Source: Streptomyces sp. MMG1121
GTDB taxonomy: Bacteria; Actinomycetota; Actinomycetes; Streptomycetales; Streptomycetaceae
DNA: 57,779 nt
Direction of reading: 5' to 3'
Assembly: GCF_001280015.1 (NCBI RefSeq)
Contig: NZ_LGDV01000204.1
Location: forward strand, 1-57,779
A program made the translations under genes and the position numbers. Under the pieces are notes generated by a model. That model searched no databases. It was not told where the DNA came from and was given only the letters and a program-made list of their open reading frames with translations. Below, piece by piece: positions 17,680 to 27,800 of the stretch; position 1 is the first letter of the stretch, and the number at the start of each line of letters is the position of its first letter.

Positions 17680-19209
17680 GTGCCACGTGGTGACGGTCGA
17701 CTCAATCACGATCTGCTTCCCGGCGAGAAGGGCCCCCAGGACGCTTGCGGCGTCTTCGGCGTCTGGGCTCCGGGCGAAGAGGTCGCAAAGCTCACGTACT
17801 TCGGGCTCTACGCCCTCCAGCACCGGGGTCAGGAATCCGCGGGAATCGCGGTCAGCAACGGCTCCCAGATCCTCGTCTTCAAGGACATGGGCCTGGTCTC
17901 CCAGGTCTTCGACGAAACCTCGCTCGGTTCGCTCCAGGGTCATATCGCGGTCGGACACGCCCGCTACTCGACCACCGGCGCCTCCGTGTGGGAGAACGCC
18001 CAGCCGACGTTCCGTGCCACCGCGCACGGCTCCATCGCGCTCGGCCACAACGGCAACCTGGTCAACACGGCGCAGCTCGCCGAGATGGTCGCCGCCCTCC
18101 CGAACGACAACAACAGCCGCTCCACCCGGGTCGCGGCCACCAACGACACCGACCTGCTGACGGCCCTGCTGGCCGCCCAGGTCGACGAGGACGGCAAGCC
18201 GCTGACCATCGAGGAGGCCGCCCACGCGGTGCTCCCGAAGGTGCGGGGCGCCTTCTCCCTCGTCTTCATGGACGAGCACACCCTCTACGCCGCCCGCGAC
18301 CCGCAGGGCATCCGTCCGCTGGTCCTCGGCCGCCTCGAGCGCGGCTGGGTGGTCGCCTCCGAGTCCGCCGCCCTCGACATCTGCGGCGCGAGCTTCGTGC
18401 GCGAGATCGAGCCGGGCGAGTTCATCGCGGTCGACGAGAACGGCCTGCGCAGCTCGCGATTCGCAGACGCGAAGCCCAAGGGCTGTGTCTTCGAGTACGT
18501 GTACCTGGCCCGCCCGGACACCGACATCGCCGGCCGGAACGTGTACCTCTCCCGCGTGGAGATGGGCCGCCGGCTCGCCAAGGAGGCGCCGGTCGAGGCC
18601 GACCTGGTGATAGCGACGCCCGAGTCCGGCACCCCGGCCGCCATCGGCTACGCGGAGGCCTCCGGCATCCCCTTCGGCGCGGGTCTCGTCAAGAACGCCT
18701 ATGTCGGCCGCACCTTCATCCAGCCCTCGCAGACCATCCGCCAGCTGGGCATCCGCCTGAAGCTGAACCCGCTGAAGGAAGTCATCAAGGGCCAGCGCCT
18801 GGTCGTCGTGGACGACTCGATCGTGCGCGGCAACACCCAGCGGGCCCTGGTCCGCATGCTCCGCGAGGCGGGCGCGGCGGAGGTCCACATCCGGATCTCC
18901 TCTCCCCCCGTGAAGTGGCCCTGCTTCTTCGGCATCGACTTCGCCACGCGCGCGGAGCTGATCGCCAACGGGATGACCATCGAGGAGATCGGCACCAGCC
19001 TCGGCGCCGACTCCCTGGCGTACATCTCCATCGACGGCATGATCGAGGCGACCACCATCGCCAAGCCGAACCTGTGCCGCGCCTGCTTCGACGGCGAGTA
19101 TCCGATGGAGCTGCCGGACCCGGAGCTGCTCGGCAAGCAGCTGCTGGAGACCGAGCTGGCGGCCGGCCCCGCCGCCACGGCCGCGGCCGACGCGATCCGT
19201 CGCCCGTAA
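17680..19209 (+). CDS. purF: amidophosphoribosyltransferase
   Basis: 509-aa enzyme of the committed purine step (PRPP plus glutamine to phosphoribosylamine). A 22-residue propeptide precedes the catalytic Cys23 in GPQDACGVFGVW; an N-terminal Ntn glutaminase (LQHRGQESAGIA, HNGNLVN) and a C-terminal phosphoribosyltransferase domain with the PRPP loop VVVDDSIVRGNT follow. Cysteines in FEYVYLARPD-flanking and CRACFDGEYP regions are consistent with the B. subtilis-type Fe-S enzyme. GTG start at 17680. purM follows after 32 nt. Confidence 0.97.
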   Translation: MPRGDGRLNHDLLPGEKGPQDACGVFGVWAPGEEVAKLTYFGLYALQHRGQESAGIAVSNGSQILVFKDMGLVSQVFDETSLGSLQGHIAVGHARYSTTGASVWENAQPTFRATAHGSIALGHNGNLVNTAQLAEMVAALPNDNNSRSTRVAATNDTDLLTALLAAQVDEDGKPLTIEEAAHAVLPKVRGAFSLVFMDEHTLYAARDPQGIRPLVLGRLERGWVVASESAALDICGASFVREIEPGEFIAVDENGLRSSRFADAKPKGCVFEYVYLARPDTDIAGRNVYLSRVEMGRRLAKEAPVEADLVIATPESGTPAAIGYAEASGIPFGAGLVKNAYVGRTFIQPSQTIRQLGIRLKLNPLKEVIKGQRLVVVDDSIVRGNTQRALVRMLREAGAAEVHIRISSPPVKWPCFFGIDFATRAELIANGMTIEEIGTSLGADSLAYISIDGMIEATTIAKPNLCRACFDGEYPMELPDPELLGKQLLETELAAGPAATAAADAIRRP

Positions 19210-19241
19210 GCCCCGTCATTCAACCCGAAAGATCCCAGGCA

Positions 19242-20312
19242 ATGTCTGAGAGCCAGTCCGGTGCCTCCTACGCGGCTGCCGGTGTCGACATCGAGGCGGG
19301 CGACCGCGCCGTAGAACTCATGAAGGAGTGGGTGAAGAAGACCCAGCGGCCCGAGGTCCTCGGCGGCCTCGGCGGGTTCGCCGGGCTCTTCGACGCCTCC
19401 GCCCTCAAGCGCTACGAGCGTCCGCTCCTCGCCTCCGCCACGGACGGCGTCGGCACCAAGGTCGACATCGCGCGCCGCATGGGCGTCTACGACACCATCG
19501 GCCACGACCTGGTCGCCATGGTCATGGACGACATCGTCGTGTGCGGTGCCGAGCCGCTGTTCATGACGGACTACATCTGTGTCGGCAAGGTCCACCCCGA
19601 GCGCGTCGCGGCCATCGTGAAGGGCATCGCGGAGGGCTGTGTGCTCGCGGGGTGCGCCCTGGTGGGCGGCGAGACGGCCGAGCACCCGGGGCTGCTGGGC
19701 GCGGACGACTTCGATGTCGCCGGTGCCGGCACGGGCGTCGTGGAGGCCGACCGGCTGCTGGGCGCGGATCGCATCCGTAAGGGAGACGCGGTGATCGCCA
19801 TGGCGGCCTCCGGGCTTCACTCGAACGGGTACTCCCTGGTCCGGCACGTCCTGCTGGACCGCGCCGGCCTGGCCCTGGAGGCGGAGGTCGCCGACCTCGG
19901 CCGCACCCTCGGCGAGGAACTGCTGGAGCCCACGAAGATCTACTCGCTGGACTGCCTGGCCCTGACCCGCACCACGGACGTGCACGCGTTCTCGCACATC
20001 ACCGGTGGCGGCCTGGCGGCCAATCTGGCCCGTGTGATCCCGGACGAGCTGCACGCCACCGTCGACCGCTCCACCTGGACCCCGAGCGCGATCTTCGACC
20101 TCGTCGGCAGGACCGGCGGCGTCGAGCGCCTGGAGCTGGAGAAGACCCTCAACATGGGCGTCGGCATGATGGCGATCGTCCCCGAGGAGTCCACCGACGT
20201 GGCCCTCGCGACGCTGGCCGACCGTGGCGTCGACGCCTGGGTGGCGGGCGAGATCACGGACCGCGGCGACAAGGAGACCGGCGCGGAGCTGGTCGGAGAC
20301 TACGCCCGCTGA
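19242..20312 (+). CDS. purM: phosphoribosylformylglycinamidine cyclo-ligase (AIR synthetase)
   Basis: 356-aa enzyme closing the imidazole ring of AIR. GASYAAAGVDIEAG at the start, then LLASATDGVGTK near residue 68, GHDLVAMVMDDIVVCGAEPLF, GGETAEHPG, LHSNGYSLVR and HITGGGLAANLARV. ATG at 19242. The unusually long open frame upstream is a purF shadow. Likely co-transcribed with purF; a clear hairpin follows. Confidence 0.97.
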   Translation: MSESQSGASYAAAGVDIEAGDRAVELMKEWVKKTQRPEVLGGLGGFAGLFDASALKRYERPLLASATDGVGTKVDIARRMGVYDTIGHDLVAMVMDDIVVCGAEPLFMTDYICVGKVHPERVAAIVKGIAEGCVLAGCALVGGETAEHPGLLGADDFDVAGAGTGVVEADRLLGADRIRKGDAVIAMAASGLHSNGYSLVRHVLLDRAGLALEAEVADLGRTLGEELLEPTKIYSLDCLALTRTTDVHAFSHITGGGLAANLARVIPDELHATVDRSTWTPSAIFDLVGRTGGVERLELEKTLNMGVGMMAIVPEESTDVALATLADRGVDAWVAGEITDRGDKETGAELVGDYAR

Positions 20313-20331
20313 ACCTGCGGGTAGCACAGAA

Positions 20332-20360
20332 CCCGGTCGGTGGCAGTGCCACCGACCGGG
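20332..20360. terminator. hairpin between convergent purM and DUF3073 gene
   Basis: Perfect 13-bp stem (CCCGGTCGGTGGC / GCCACCGACCGGG) with an AGT loop, 19 nt after purM and 18 nt before the convergent gene's stop. It can serve both directions. Confidence 0.8.
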
Positions 20361-20378
20361 CGGGTGCTGAGTACTAGG

Positions 20379-20630
20379 TCAAGCGCCGCGACGGTGCTGT
20401 GAGGGACCTTCGTCCTCGTCCTCGGCGTCGTCCTCATAGAGGTCGGCGTATCGAGAGTAAAGATCGTCGTCGTCGTTCTCATCGTCCTCGAACGGCTCGC
20501 CGTTCGGCGGCTGGCTCGAAGTCGATGCGCCCAGTTCACTGGCCAGACGTGACAGGTCAGTCCCACCGCTGTTGTACTTCAGCTGGCGGGCGACCTTTGT
20601 CTGCTTGGCCTTGGCCCGGCCGCGCCCCAT
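20379..20630 (-). CDS. DUF3073 small acidic protein
   Basis: 83 aa. Starts MGRGRAKAKQTKVARQLKY, a strongly basic conserved N-terminus, then SRLASELG and a very acidic tail (EDDENDDDDLYSRYADLYEDDAEDEDE). The family is widespread in actinobacteria and of unknown function. ATG at 20630 was chosen because the conserved MGRGRAKAKQ begins there. Charge segregation suggests binding of a polyanion by the N-terminus (inference). Confidence 0.88.
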   Translation of the reverse strand: MGRGRAKAKQTKVARQLKYNSGGTDLSRLASELGASTSSQPPNGEPFEDDENDDDDLYSRYADLYEDDAEDEDEGPSQHRRGA

Positions 20631-20920
20631 GGCTCGACCCCCTCGGTGACGGGGCTCGACGGCCCCAGAGTCTGACACGCGTTCATGATCCGGAACGGAC
20701 CCTCCGTGGAGAGGCCGGTCCGTAGGGCTTCCACGGTACCTGAGCCCGCGCCCATACGGTACGTCGCCCGCACCACGCGCGTGTGCACAGGACCTGCGAG
20801 GCGCCCTGTCCTCGCTGGTCAGTGGCGATTTTAACCACTTCTCGGGGAACGACCCGCCGGTGGAAGTGAGAGTTCTCTCTAAGTTCCCGCCGACGGGTAC
20901 CGCTCACGTGTGCGACCGGC

Positions 20921-22027
20921 TCACTGCGCCGCGCGGCTCGCACGGGCCTCGGCCATCCGCTGCTCGGCGATCCGGTCGGCCGCGGCGGCCGGCGGAATGC
21001 CGTCTTCCTTCGCACGTGCGAATATGGCCAGCGTGGTGTCGAAGATCCCCGCCGCCTTCGCCCTGCACCGGTCGAAGTCGAACCCGTGCAGCTCGTCGGC
21101 GACCTGGATGACCCCGCCGGCGTTCACCACGTAGTCCGGCGCGTAGAGGATCCCGCGGTCGGCGAGGTCCTTCTCCACACCCGGGTGCGCGAGCTGGTTG
21201 TTGGCCGCGCCGCACACCACCTTGGCGGTGAGCACCGGCACGCTGTCGTCGTTGAGGGCACCGCCGAGCGCGCAGGGGGCGTAGATGTCGAGCCCCGCCA
21301 CCCGGATCAGCTCCTCGGTGTCGGCGACCGCCGTCACGCCCTCGGGGTACTGCGCGAGGATCCGCTGGACGGTGTCCGCGCGCACGTCCGTGACGACGAC
21401 TTCGGCGCCCTCGTCCCGAAGGTGCTTCACCAGGTGGTGGCCGACCTTGCCGACGCCCGCGACGCCGACCCTGCGGCCGCGCAGCGAGGGGTCGCCCCAC
21501 AGGTGCTGGGCGGAGGCGCGCATGCCCTGGTAGACACCGAAGGCGGTGAGCACGGAGGAGTCGCCGGCGCCGCCGTTCTCGGGGGAGCGGCCGGTGGTCC
21601 AGCGGCACTCGCGGGCGACGACGTCCATGTCGGCGACGTAGGTGCCGACGTCGCACGCGGTGACGTAGCGCCCGCCGAGCGAGGCGACCATGCGGCCGTA
21701 GGCGAGCAGCAGTTCCTCGGTCTTGTCACGCTCCGGGTCGCCGATGATCACGGCCTTGCCACCGCCGTGGTCGAGGCCGGCCATGGCGTTCTTGTACGAC
21801 ATCCCGCGCGCGAGGTTGAGCGCGTCGGCGACGGCCTCGGCCTCGGTCGCGTACGGGTAGAAGCGCGTGCCGCCGAGGGCCGGGCCCAGGGCGGTGGAGT
21901 GGATGGCGATCACGGCCTTGAGGCCGCTGGCGCGGTCCTGGCAGAGCACGACCTGCTCATGGCCGCCCTGGTCCGAGTGGAACAGGGTGTGCAGGACATC
22001 AGCAGACGCGCCGGTTACGTCGGTCAC
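20921..22027 (-). CDS. vdh: valine (branched-chain amino acid) dehydrogenase
   Basis: 368-aa NAD-dependent Glu/Leu/Phe/Val dehydrogenase that oxidatively deaminates valine to 2-oxoisovalerate, feeding branched starter units for fatty acids and polyketides. Substrate Lys in [14 protein letters not shown]...[18 protein letters not shown] (K79 and K91 as catalytic/substrate lysines), Rossmann [12 protein letters not shown], and AGAL-type [14 protein letters not shown] start at 22027. Its position between a DUF3073 gene and bldC matches the Streptomyces vdh locus as I remember it. Confidence 0.93.
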   Translation of the reverse strand: MTDVTGASADVLHTLFHSDQGGHEQVVLCQDRASGLKAVIAIHSTALGPALGGTRFYPYATEAEAVADALNLARGMSYKNAMAGLDHGGGKAVIIGDPERDKTEELLLAYGRMVASLGGRYVTACDVGTYVADMDVVARECRWTTGRSPENGGAGDSSVLTAFGVYQGMRASAQHLWGDPSLRGRRVGVAGVGKVGHHLVKHLRDEGAEVVVTDVRADTVQRILAQYPEGVTAVADTEELIRVAGLDIYAPCALGGALNDDSVPVLTAKVVCGAANNQLAHPGVEKDLADRGILYAPDYVVNAGGVIQVADELHGFDFDRCRAKAAGIFDTTLAIFARAKEDGIPPAAAADRIAEQRMAEARASRAAQ

Positions 22028-22238
22028 TGTGGTGACTCCTGTGTACTAGCGGCGAGTGGGGCACAGCCCCCGTGCAGGTGGCGGTGGCTGTGGCATGAGC
22101 GTAGAGCCTCCGTCCGACCACCATCTGCGCAGTGTTCAGGATCACTCTCGCGGGCCGCTCGTGCACGCATGTCCGTGGGACGATTTGCAGTGGTTTTGCA
22201 GCGGTTTTCGAGCCGGGCCCGTTGGGGAGGGAGCAGGC

Positions 22239-23081
22239 GTGCCGAAGGTGTCCTCCGTGGTCGTCCCCTATGCCGCGTACCTGCGCGTGTACGAGCCGCT
22301 GGGTGCCTTCCCCGAGCCGGAGCGCAGCCACTGGACGCGCTACGCCCGGCGCCCCGAGCGCCCCTCCTACCAGGACGAACTGCGCCGCTCCCTCGCCGAC
22401 TTGCTGCCCACCCCGCCGGTCGCGGTGCCGGTGCACGAGAGCAGCGACGCCTTCGTGGCGGAGGTCGGCGGGGTGGTCTGCGTGTGTCCCTGGCGGACCC
22501 GGCTGCGCGGCTGGCAGGCGCTCGGCGAGCTGGCGGACGAGCTGCCCGCGCCCGTGCTGGACGCGGCGCTGCCGCCGCTGGTGCGCCACCAGGCGGCCCA
22601 GGACTACGAGCGCTGGCTCGCCCGTAATCCCGACGCCCGCCCCTGGATCCGCACGGCGACCTGGCAGGTGCCGCTGAACTGGTTCGTGCTGGTCTCCGAC
22701 GAGGAGCGGCGCTACGAGAAGGGGACCGCCGAGGTGCCCCCGCTGCTGCGCTACCGCACGCCCATGGTGCAGGCCAGGCGCCGGGTGGCGCGGGGGCTGC
22801 GCACGCTGAGGGACACCGTCGAGGAGGGTCCGCTGATCGACGGCCTCGTGGATGTCGGCCGCTGGCTGGAGGAGTTCCACCCGCGCTCGCTGGTGGAACT
22901 GGACTACGGCGGCCTGGTGCACGTGCTGCCGGCCGGCGAGCTGGAGGGCGACCACTCGGCGGCCGACGTGGCCGTCGGCATCGAGGCGCTGCGGCGGGGC
23001 GACGGCGCGGCGGCCGGAGAGGCGTACGGCCGGCTGGTGGAACGCTGGCGGTCGGTACGGGACCGGCGCTCCGCGAACTGA
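22239..23081 (+). CDS. conserved hypothetical protein
   Basis: 280 aa, GTG start 7 nt after GGGGAGGGAG. No domain that I recognise. Sequence marks: VVVPYAAYLRVYEPL at the start, VCPWRTRLRGWQALGELADE, a conserved-looking DYERWLARNPDARPWIRTATWQVPLNWFVLVSDEER and a C-terminal helix-rich part (FHPRSLVELDYGGLVHVLP). No signal peptide or membrane segment. It lies divergent from vdh and upstream of bldC, a pairing I recall as conserved in Streptomyces. Confidence 0.8.
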   Translation: MPKVSSVVVPYAAYLRVYEPLGAFPEPERSHWTRYARRPERPSYQDELRRSLADLLPTPPVAVPVHESSDAFVAEVGGVVCVCPWRTRLRGWQALGELADELPAPVLDAALPPLVRHQAAQDYERWLARNPDARPWIRTATWQVPLNWFVLVSDEERRYEKGTAEVPPLLRYRTPMVQARRRVARGLRTLRDTVEEGPLIDGLVDVGRWLEEFHPRSLVELDYGGLVHVLPAGELEGDHSAADVAVGIEALRRGDGAAAGEAYGRLVERWRSVRDRRSAN

Positions 23082-23095
23082 GTGACGTACGTCAC
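23082..23095. promoter_or_regulatory. perfect palindrome GTGACGTACGTCAC
   Basis: 14-bp perfect palindrome with a GTGA-N6-TCAC layout, the form of a Crp/Fnr-type half-site pair. It begins at the base right after the stop codon of the upstream gene, about 515 bp before bldC. The binding protein is unknown. Confidence 0.4.
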
Positions 23096-23355
23096 GGCTG
23101 ATGCGGCGTCGGACGGCGTACGGTCAACCGCACTTCGCCTGCTGACGGGACGTTGGTCCCGATCCGGGCGTATGTGTCAAGGATGGGTGAAGCGTGACGG
23201 ACCGCACGTACAGGGCCCTTGCGTCCCTTGCCCCTCCTCATGCCAAAATAGGACAAGGAGTCCGGGGAGGGCTCTGTTCGCCCAACTGTGCTCCCTGGTG
23301 GGCGGAATCTCAGCATTGCACGCTTTGGGGGGTCTGGTGACTCCTGATCGCCCTG

Positions 23356-23368
23356 TGACTGATCGTCA
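23356..23368. promoter_or_regulatory. candidate BldD box upstream of bldC
   Basis: TGACTGATCGTCA fits the BldD consensus TNAC-N5-GTNA exactly and sits in a longer inverted repeat (CTGTGAC-TGATC-GTCACAG, 23353-23371). bldC is a reported BldD target in Streptomyces. It lies in the 529-bp non-coding region before bldC; I see no other gene there. Confidence 0.55.
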
Positions 23369-23610
23369 CAGTGGCGTGACTGTCCGCTATGGCATGGTCC
23401 ATCGGCTTCCGTCGCTGATGAACACCTGGGAGGGCAATTCCATCGGTTTGGCCGACGCGGCTGGACAGATGGTGTAGTTGTAGTGCCGAGGACAAGCCGT
23501 TCGTCCTATAACCGACTCGACTCGCGTCCGCCATTTCGGGCAACGCGGGTCAAGGTGCAGAATTTAGAGGAAAGAACCGAGAAGGTTCGGTTCTCCCGAG
23601 GAGGCCGCTC

Positions 23611-23817
23611 ATGACCGCTCGCACCCCTGATGCCGAGCCGCTGCTGACCCCGGCTGAGGTCGCCACCATGTTCCGCGTCGACCCCAAGACGGTCACGCGG
23701 TGGGCGAAGGCCGGCAAGCTCACTTCGATCCGCACGCTCGGCGGGCACCGCCGTTACCGCGAGGCTGAGGTCCGCGCTCTGCTCGCGGGCATCCCGCAGC
23801 AGCGCAGCGAGGCCTGA
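23611..23817 (+). CDS. bldC: MerR-like developmental regulator BldC
   Basis: 68-aa DNA-binding protein made of a single winged helix-turn-helix: LLTPAEVATMFRVDPKTVTRWAKAGKLTSIRTLGGHRRYREAEVRALL. BldC controls the timing of Streptomyces development by cooperative binding to direct repeats. ATG at 23611 follows CGAGGAGGCCGCTC. The length and sequence are those of BldC as I know it. A long upstream region suggests complex control; a strong terminator lies 146 nt downstream. Confidence 0.95.
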   Translation: MTARTPDAEPLLTPAEVATMFRVDPKTVTRWAKAGKLTSIRTLGGHRRYREAEVRALLAGIPQQRSEA

Positions 23818-23962
23818 ACAACTGAATAACCGGGCGAAACGGCAGGTCCCCCAACCTGCCGAGGCGCCCGAACCCTAGCTCCGAGCGACGCGGGACCTGC
23901 CCCAACAGGGCCCACGCCCAAGCCGAAGAGAACGTTGTAGGCAGCGACACAGGGTGCGTCGT

Positions 23963-24004
23963 AGATCGCGCTGGACTCCGCCGGGTCCAGCGCGATCTTT
24001 TTTG
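23963..24004 (+). terminator. strong terminator downstream of bldC
   Basis: Perfect 13-bp stem (AGATCGCGCTGGA / TCCAGCGCGATCT) with a 10-nt loop followed by seven T residues. The most textbook-like terminator in the window. Confidence 0.9.
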
Positions 24005-24118
24005 TGCGCTGGTCGGGGGCGTGGAGGTGGCCCTGTGAGCGGCCTTGTCGGAGTCTGGGGAGGGCTGTCGGAACCGCTGTGCGCGACCTCTGGGACGGGT
24101 GCAATTGCACATATTAAA

Positions 24119-24146
24119 TTGACCAGTTGTAGGCCGGGGGTAAGTT
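24119..24146 (+). promoter_or_regulatory. candidate promoter without an assigned gene
   Basis: TTGACC (24119-24124), 16-nt spacer, TAAGTT (24141-24146), in a locally AT-rich patch that also holds a 12-bp palindrome GTGCAATTGCAC (24099-24110). Downstream on the plus strand a 109-codon frame begins at ATG 24232 behind GGGGAAAG, but it runs antisense to the small gene at 24278-24496 and has biased Pro/Arg composition. The 460-bp stretch after bldC holds only these signals and the terminator. Confidence 0.35.
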
Positions 24147-24277
24147 CCGCACTTTCAAAAACTCATGCGGTGACTCCCGTCACATGGCCGGGCAGTTGTT
24201 GCCGACGGCATGCGTGCGCTAGGGGAAAGTCATGTTCCAGAGTCCCACGCGTGGCGGCCTGTTGGGACCGGCGTTGG

Positions 24278-24496
24278 TCACGCGCTACGAGGACTTTCGT
24301 CCTCGACGTCCTCGAGGTCCCCGACGCCCTCGACGTCCTCCTCGCCCGCCTCCCGGGCTCGTGGGCCGGCGGTCATCGCCAGCCGCAGGAGGTGGTGGCA
24401 GACGGGGCAGTGGCGGGTCAGATGCCGGTAGGACGAGGCGGCCGACAGATGCGCCCTCAGCAGCGCCCGCGTCTCATGCCTGGCCGATGCCGCCAT
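24278..24496 (-). CDS. small conserved protein (DUF6274-like)
   Basis: 72 aa. ATG at 24496 with GGAGGTGGCGT directly upstream. N-terminal basic helix (MAASARHETRALLRAHL), then SYRHLTRHCPVCHHLLRLA, a Cys/His cluster (HC-x2-CHH) that could bind a metal, and a strongly acidic tail (EDVEGVGDLEDVEDE). I associate it with a streptomycete family of unknown function; that name is from memory. The acidic tail is encoded by GAC/GAG-rich near-repeats. Confidence 0.65.
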   Translation of the reverse strand: MAASARHETRALLRAHLSAASSYRHLTRHCPVCHHLLRLAMTAGPRAREAGEEDVEGVGDLEDVEDESPRSA

Positions 24497-24684
24497 ACGC
24501 CACCTCCAGGGGCCACACGGAGGGAAGCGGGCCCTGTCTTCTGGGTACAGACGGAATGTGACGCCGTCAAGGGAACGGGACACCCACGGCGGGCTCCATC
24601 GGCCTGGGAGAGGGCCTGGCGGCACTGGCGGCGACGGGGGGCGGGCGCTCCACCGGAAGCGGCGGCCCTCCCTGCGGGCACGAG

Positions 24685-24717
24685 AAAGGGCCCGCGTCCG
24701 TTGCCGGATGCGGGCCC
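24685..24717 (-). terminator. terminator for tRNA-Asp
   Basis: 15-bp stem with one G-T pair (AAGGGCCCGCGTCCG / CGGATGCGGGCCCTT), TTGC loop, just beyond the tRNA 3' end on the minus strand. Confidence 0.8.
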
Positions 24718-24727
24718 TTCTTCGAAG

Positions 24728-24802
24728 CGGTCCTGACGGGATTTGAACCCGCGGCCTCCACCTTGACAGGGTGGCGAGCACTCCAAACTGCTCCACAGGA
24801 CC
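24728..24802 (-). tRNA. tRNA-Asp (GUC), copy 1
   Basis: Acceptor GGTCCTG/CAGGACC, D arm GAGC...GCTC, anticodon stem CCACC/GGTGG with loop CTGTCAA (anticodon GUC), T loop TTCAAAT. CCA not encoded. Confidence 0.95.
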
Positions 24803-24899
24803 AGGTTTCGCGGCGCTTGGTTTGTTTCCTTGCGCTGCGAGATGAGACTGTACAGGAGGTGGGGCCGCCTGGTCGAACTCACCCCCTGTGCCCGAGCCG

Positions 24900-27800
24900 T
24901 TACGGTACGGCGGCGTCGATCGCCTTCACGATCCGCTTGTCGGAGACCGGGTACGCCGTGCCCAGCGCGTGGGCGAAGTAGCTGACCCGGAGCTCCTCGA
25001 TCATCCAGCGGATGTCCAGGACCGAGGAGGGCACCGGGCGGCCCTGGGGGAGCTGTTCCACGAGCCAGGCGTACTCGTCCTGCATCTCGTGGACCTTCTC
25101 CATACGGCTGGTGTCCCGCTGGGCGCCCGTCGGCATCTGCTGCAGCCGCCGGTCCGCGGCCACCAGATAGCGCATGAGGTCGGGCAGGCGGCGTATGCCG
25201 GCCCAGGTCACGAAGCCCGGCTTCACGAGGGCGTCCAGCTGCTTGCGGACGTCCGTGAGGTTTGCCAGGAGGGTGGGGCTCTGTACGGCCTTCAGGCGGC
25301 GCTCACAGGCCTGCCAGGCGGCCAGGACCTGCTGGACCTGGCCGACCGTGCGGACCGTCGTGTCCACGATCTCCGCGCGGACCTTGTCGTACAGCTTCCG
25401 GTACGACTCCTCGTCCCACACCGGCCCGCCGAAGTCCGCGATCAGCTTGTCCGCCGCGGCCATCGCGCAGTCGTCGAAGAGGGCCTGGATGGAGCCGTGC
25501 GGGTTCGCCGACAGGGCGAGCTTCTGGGCGTTGGTCAGCTTCTCGGACGCGAACTTCGCCGGGTTCACCGGGATGTTGCGCAGGATCAGGCGCCGCGTGC
25601 CCTTCCACATGGCCTCCGCCTGCTCGGCCTCCGTGTCGAAGAGCCGTACCGAGACGGTGTCGCCGTCGTCCACGAGTGCCGGGTACGCCTTCACCGGCTG
25701 ACCGGCCCGGCGGGTCTCGAAGACCCGGGTGAGCGTGCCGATCGTCCAGTCGGTCAGGCCGCCCCGCTCCAGCGACTCCCCGCCCTGGCGTTCGGCGGTC
25801 GCTGCCGCCGCCTGGGAGAGGGCCTTCCGCGCCTTCGGCCGCAGACGCAGCTTCAGCGCCTCCAGGTCCTTGTCCTCGTCGAGCTTCCGCCGCCGTTCGT
25901 CGACGATCCGGAAAGTGATCGTCAGATGGTCCGGGATCTTCGCCCAGTCGAAGTCGTCCGCGTCGAACGGCACTCCGACCATGAGCTTCAGTTCGCGCGC
26001 CATCGTCACCGTCAGCGGCTCCTGCAACGGCACCGCCCGCTCCAGGAACGCCTTCGCGTAGTTCGGCGCGGGCACGTAATGACGGCGGATCGGCTTGGGC
26101 AGGGAGCGGATCAGCTCCGTCACGACCTCCTCGCGCAGGCCCGGGATCTGCCAGTCGAAGCCCTCGTCCGTGACCTGGTTGAGCACCTGGAGCGGGATGT
26201 GGACGGTCACACCGTCCGCGTCCGCGCCCGGCTCGAACTGGTAGGTGACCCTGAACTTGAGGTTGCCCTGCTGCCAGGAGTCCGGATAGTCGGCCTTCGT
26301 CACCGCCTCCGCCGACTCCCGGATGAGCATCTCGCGCTCGAAGTCCAGGAACTCGGGCTGCTCGTGCCGCTTGTGCTTCCACCAGGAGTCGAAGTGGGCG
26401 CCCGACACCACGTGTTCGGGGACGCGCTGATCGTAGAAGTCGAAGAGCGTGTCGTCGTCGACCACGATGTCCCGGCGCCGGGCGCGGTGCTCCAGCTCCT
26501 CGACCTCGCTGAGGAGTTTGCGGTTGTCCGCGAAGAACTTGTGGTGCGTGCGCCAGTCGCCCTCCACGAGCGCGTTGCGGATGAACAGCTCGCGCGAGAC
26601 CTCCGGCTCGATCCGGCCGTAGTTCACCTTCCGCTGGGCGACGATCGGTACGCCGTACAGCGTGACCTTCTCGTACGCCATCACGGCCGCCTGGTCCTTC
26701 TCCCAGTGCGGTTCGCTGTACGTCCGCTTCAGCAGGTGCCCGGCGAGCGGCTCGACCCACTCCGGCTCGATCTTGGCGTTGACCCGGGCCCACAGCCGCG
26801 AGGTCTCCACCAGCTCGGCCGACATCACGAACTTGGGCTGCTTGCGGAACAGCGAGGAGCCCGGGAAGATCGCGAACTTGGCGCTGCGGGCGCCCAGGTA
26901 CTCGTTCTTGTTGCCCTCCTTCACGTCCTTCATCCCGATGTGGGAGAGGAGGCCGGCGAGAAGGGAGACATGGATGCGGTCGCCGGGGGCGTCTTCCTCG
27001 GCGAGGTGGATGCCCATCTGCTTGGCGACCGTGCGCAGCTGGGTGTAGATGTCCTGCCATTCGCGGATCCGCAGGAAGTTCAGGTACTCCTGCTTGCACA
27101 TCCGCCTGAACGAGCTGGAGCCGCGTTCCTTCTGCTGCTCGCGGACGTACCGCCACAGGTTCAGATAGGCGAGGAAGTCGCTGGTCTCGTCCTTGAAGCG
27201 GGCATGCTGCTGGTCGGCCTGGGCCTGCTTCTCGGCCGGGCGCTCACGCGGGTCCTGGATGGACAGCGCGGCGGCGATGACCATGACCTCGCGGACACAG
27301 CCGTTCTTGTCCGCCTCCAGGACCATGCGGGCCAGCCGCGGGTCGACGGGCAGCTGGGCCAGCTTGCGGCCGGTGTCGGTCAGCCGCTTGCGGGGGTCTT
27401 TCTGCTCCGGGTCCAGCGCGCCCAGCTCCTGGAGCAGCTGCACGCCGTCGCGGATGTTGCGGTGGTCCGGCGGGTCGATGAAGGGGAACTTCTCGATCTC
27501 GCCGAGGCCGGCCGCGGTCATCTGGAGGATGACGCTCGCCAGGTTCGTACGGAGGATCTCGGCGTCCGTGAACTCCGGGCGGGCGAGGAAGTCGTCCTCG
27601 CTGTACAGCCGGATGCAGATGCCGTCGGACGTACGGCCGCAGCGGCCCTTGCGCTGGTTGGCGCTGGCCTGCGAGACCGGCTCGATGGGCAGTCGCTGGA
27701 CCTTGGTGCGATGGCTGTAGCGGCTGATCCGGGCGAAGCCGGGGTCGATGACGTACTTGATGCCGGGGACGGTGAGGGACGTCTCGGCGACGTTGGTCGC

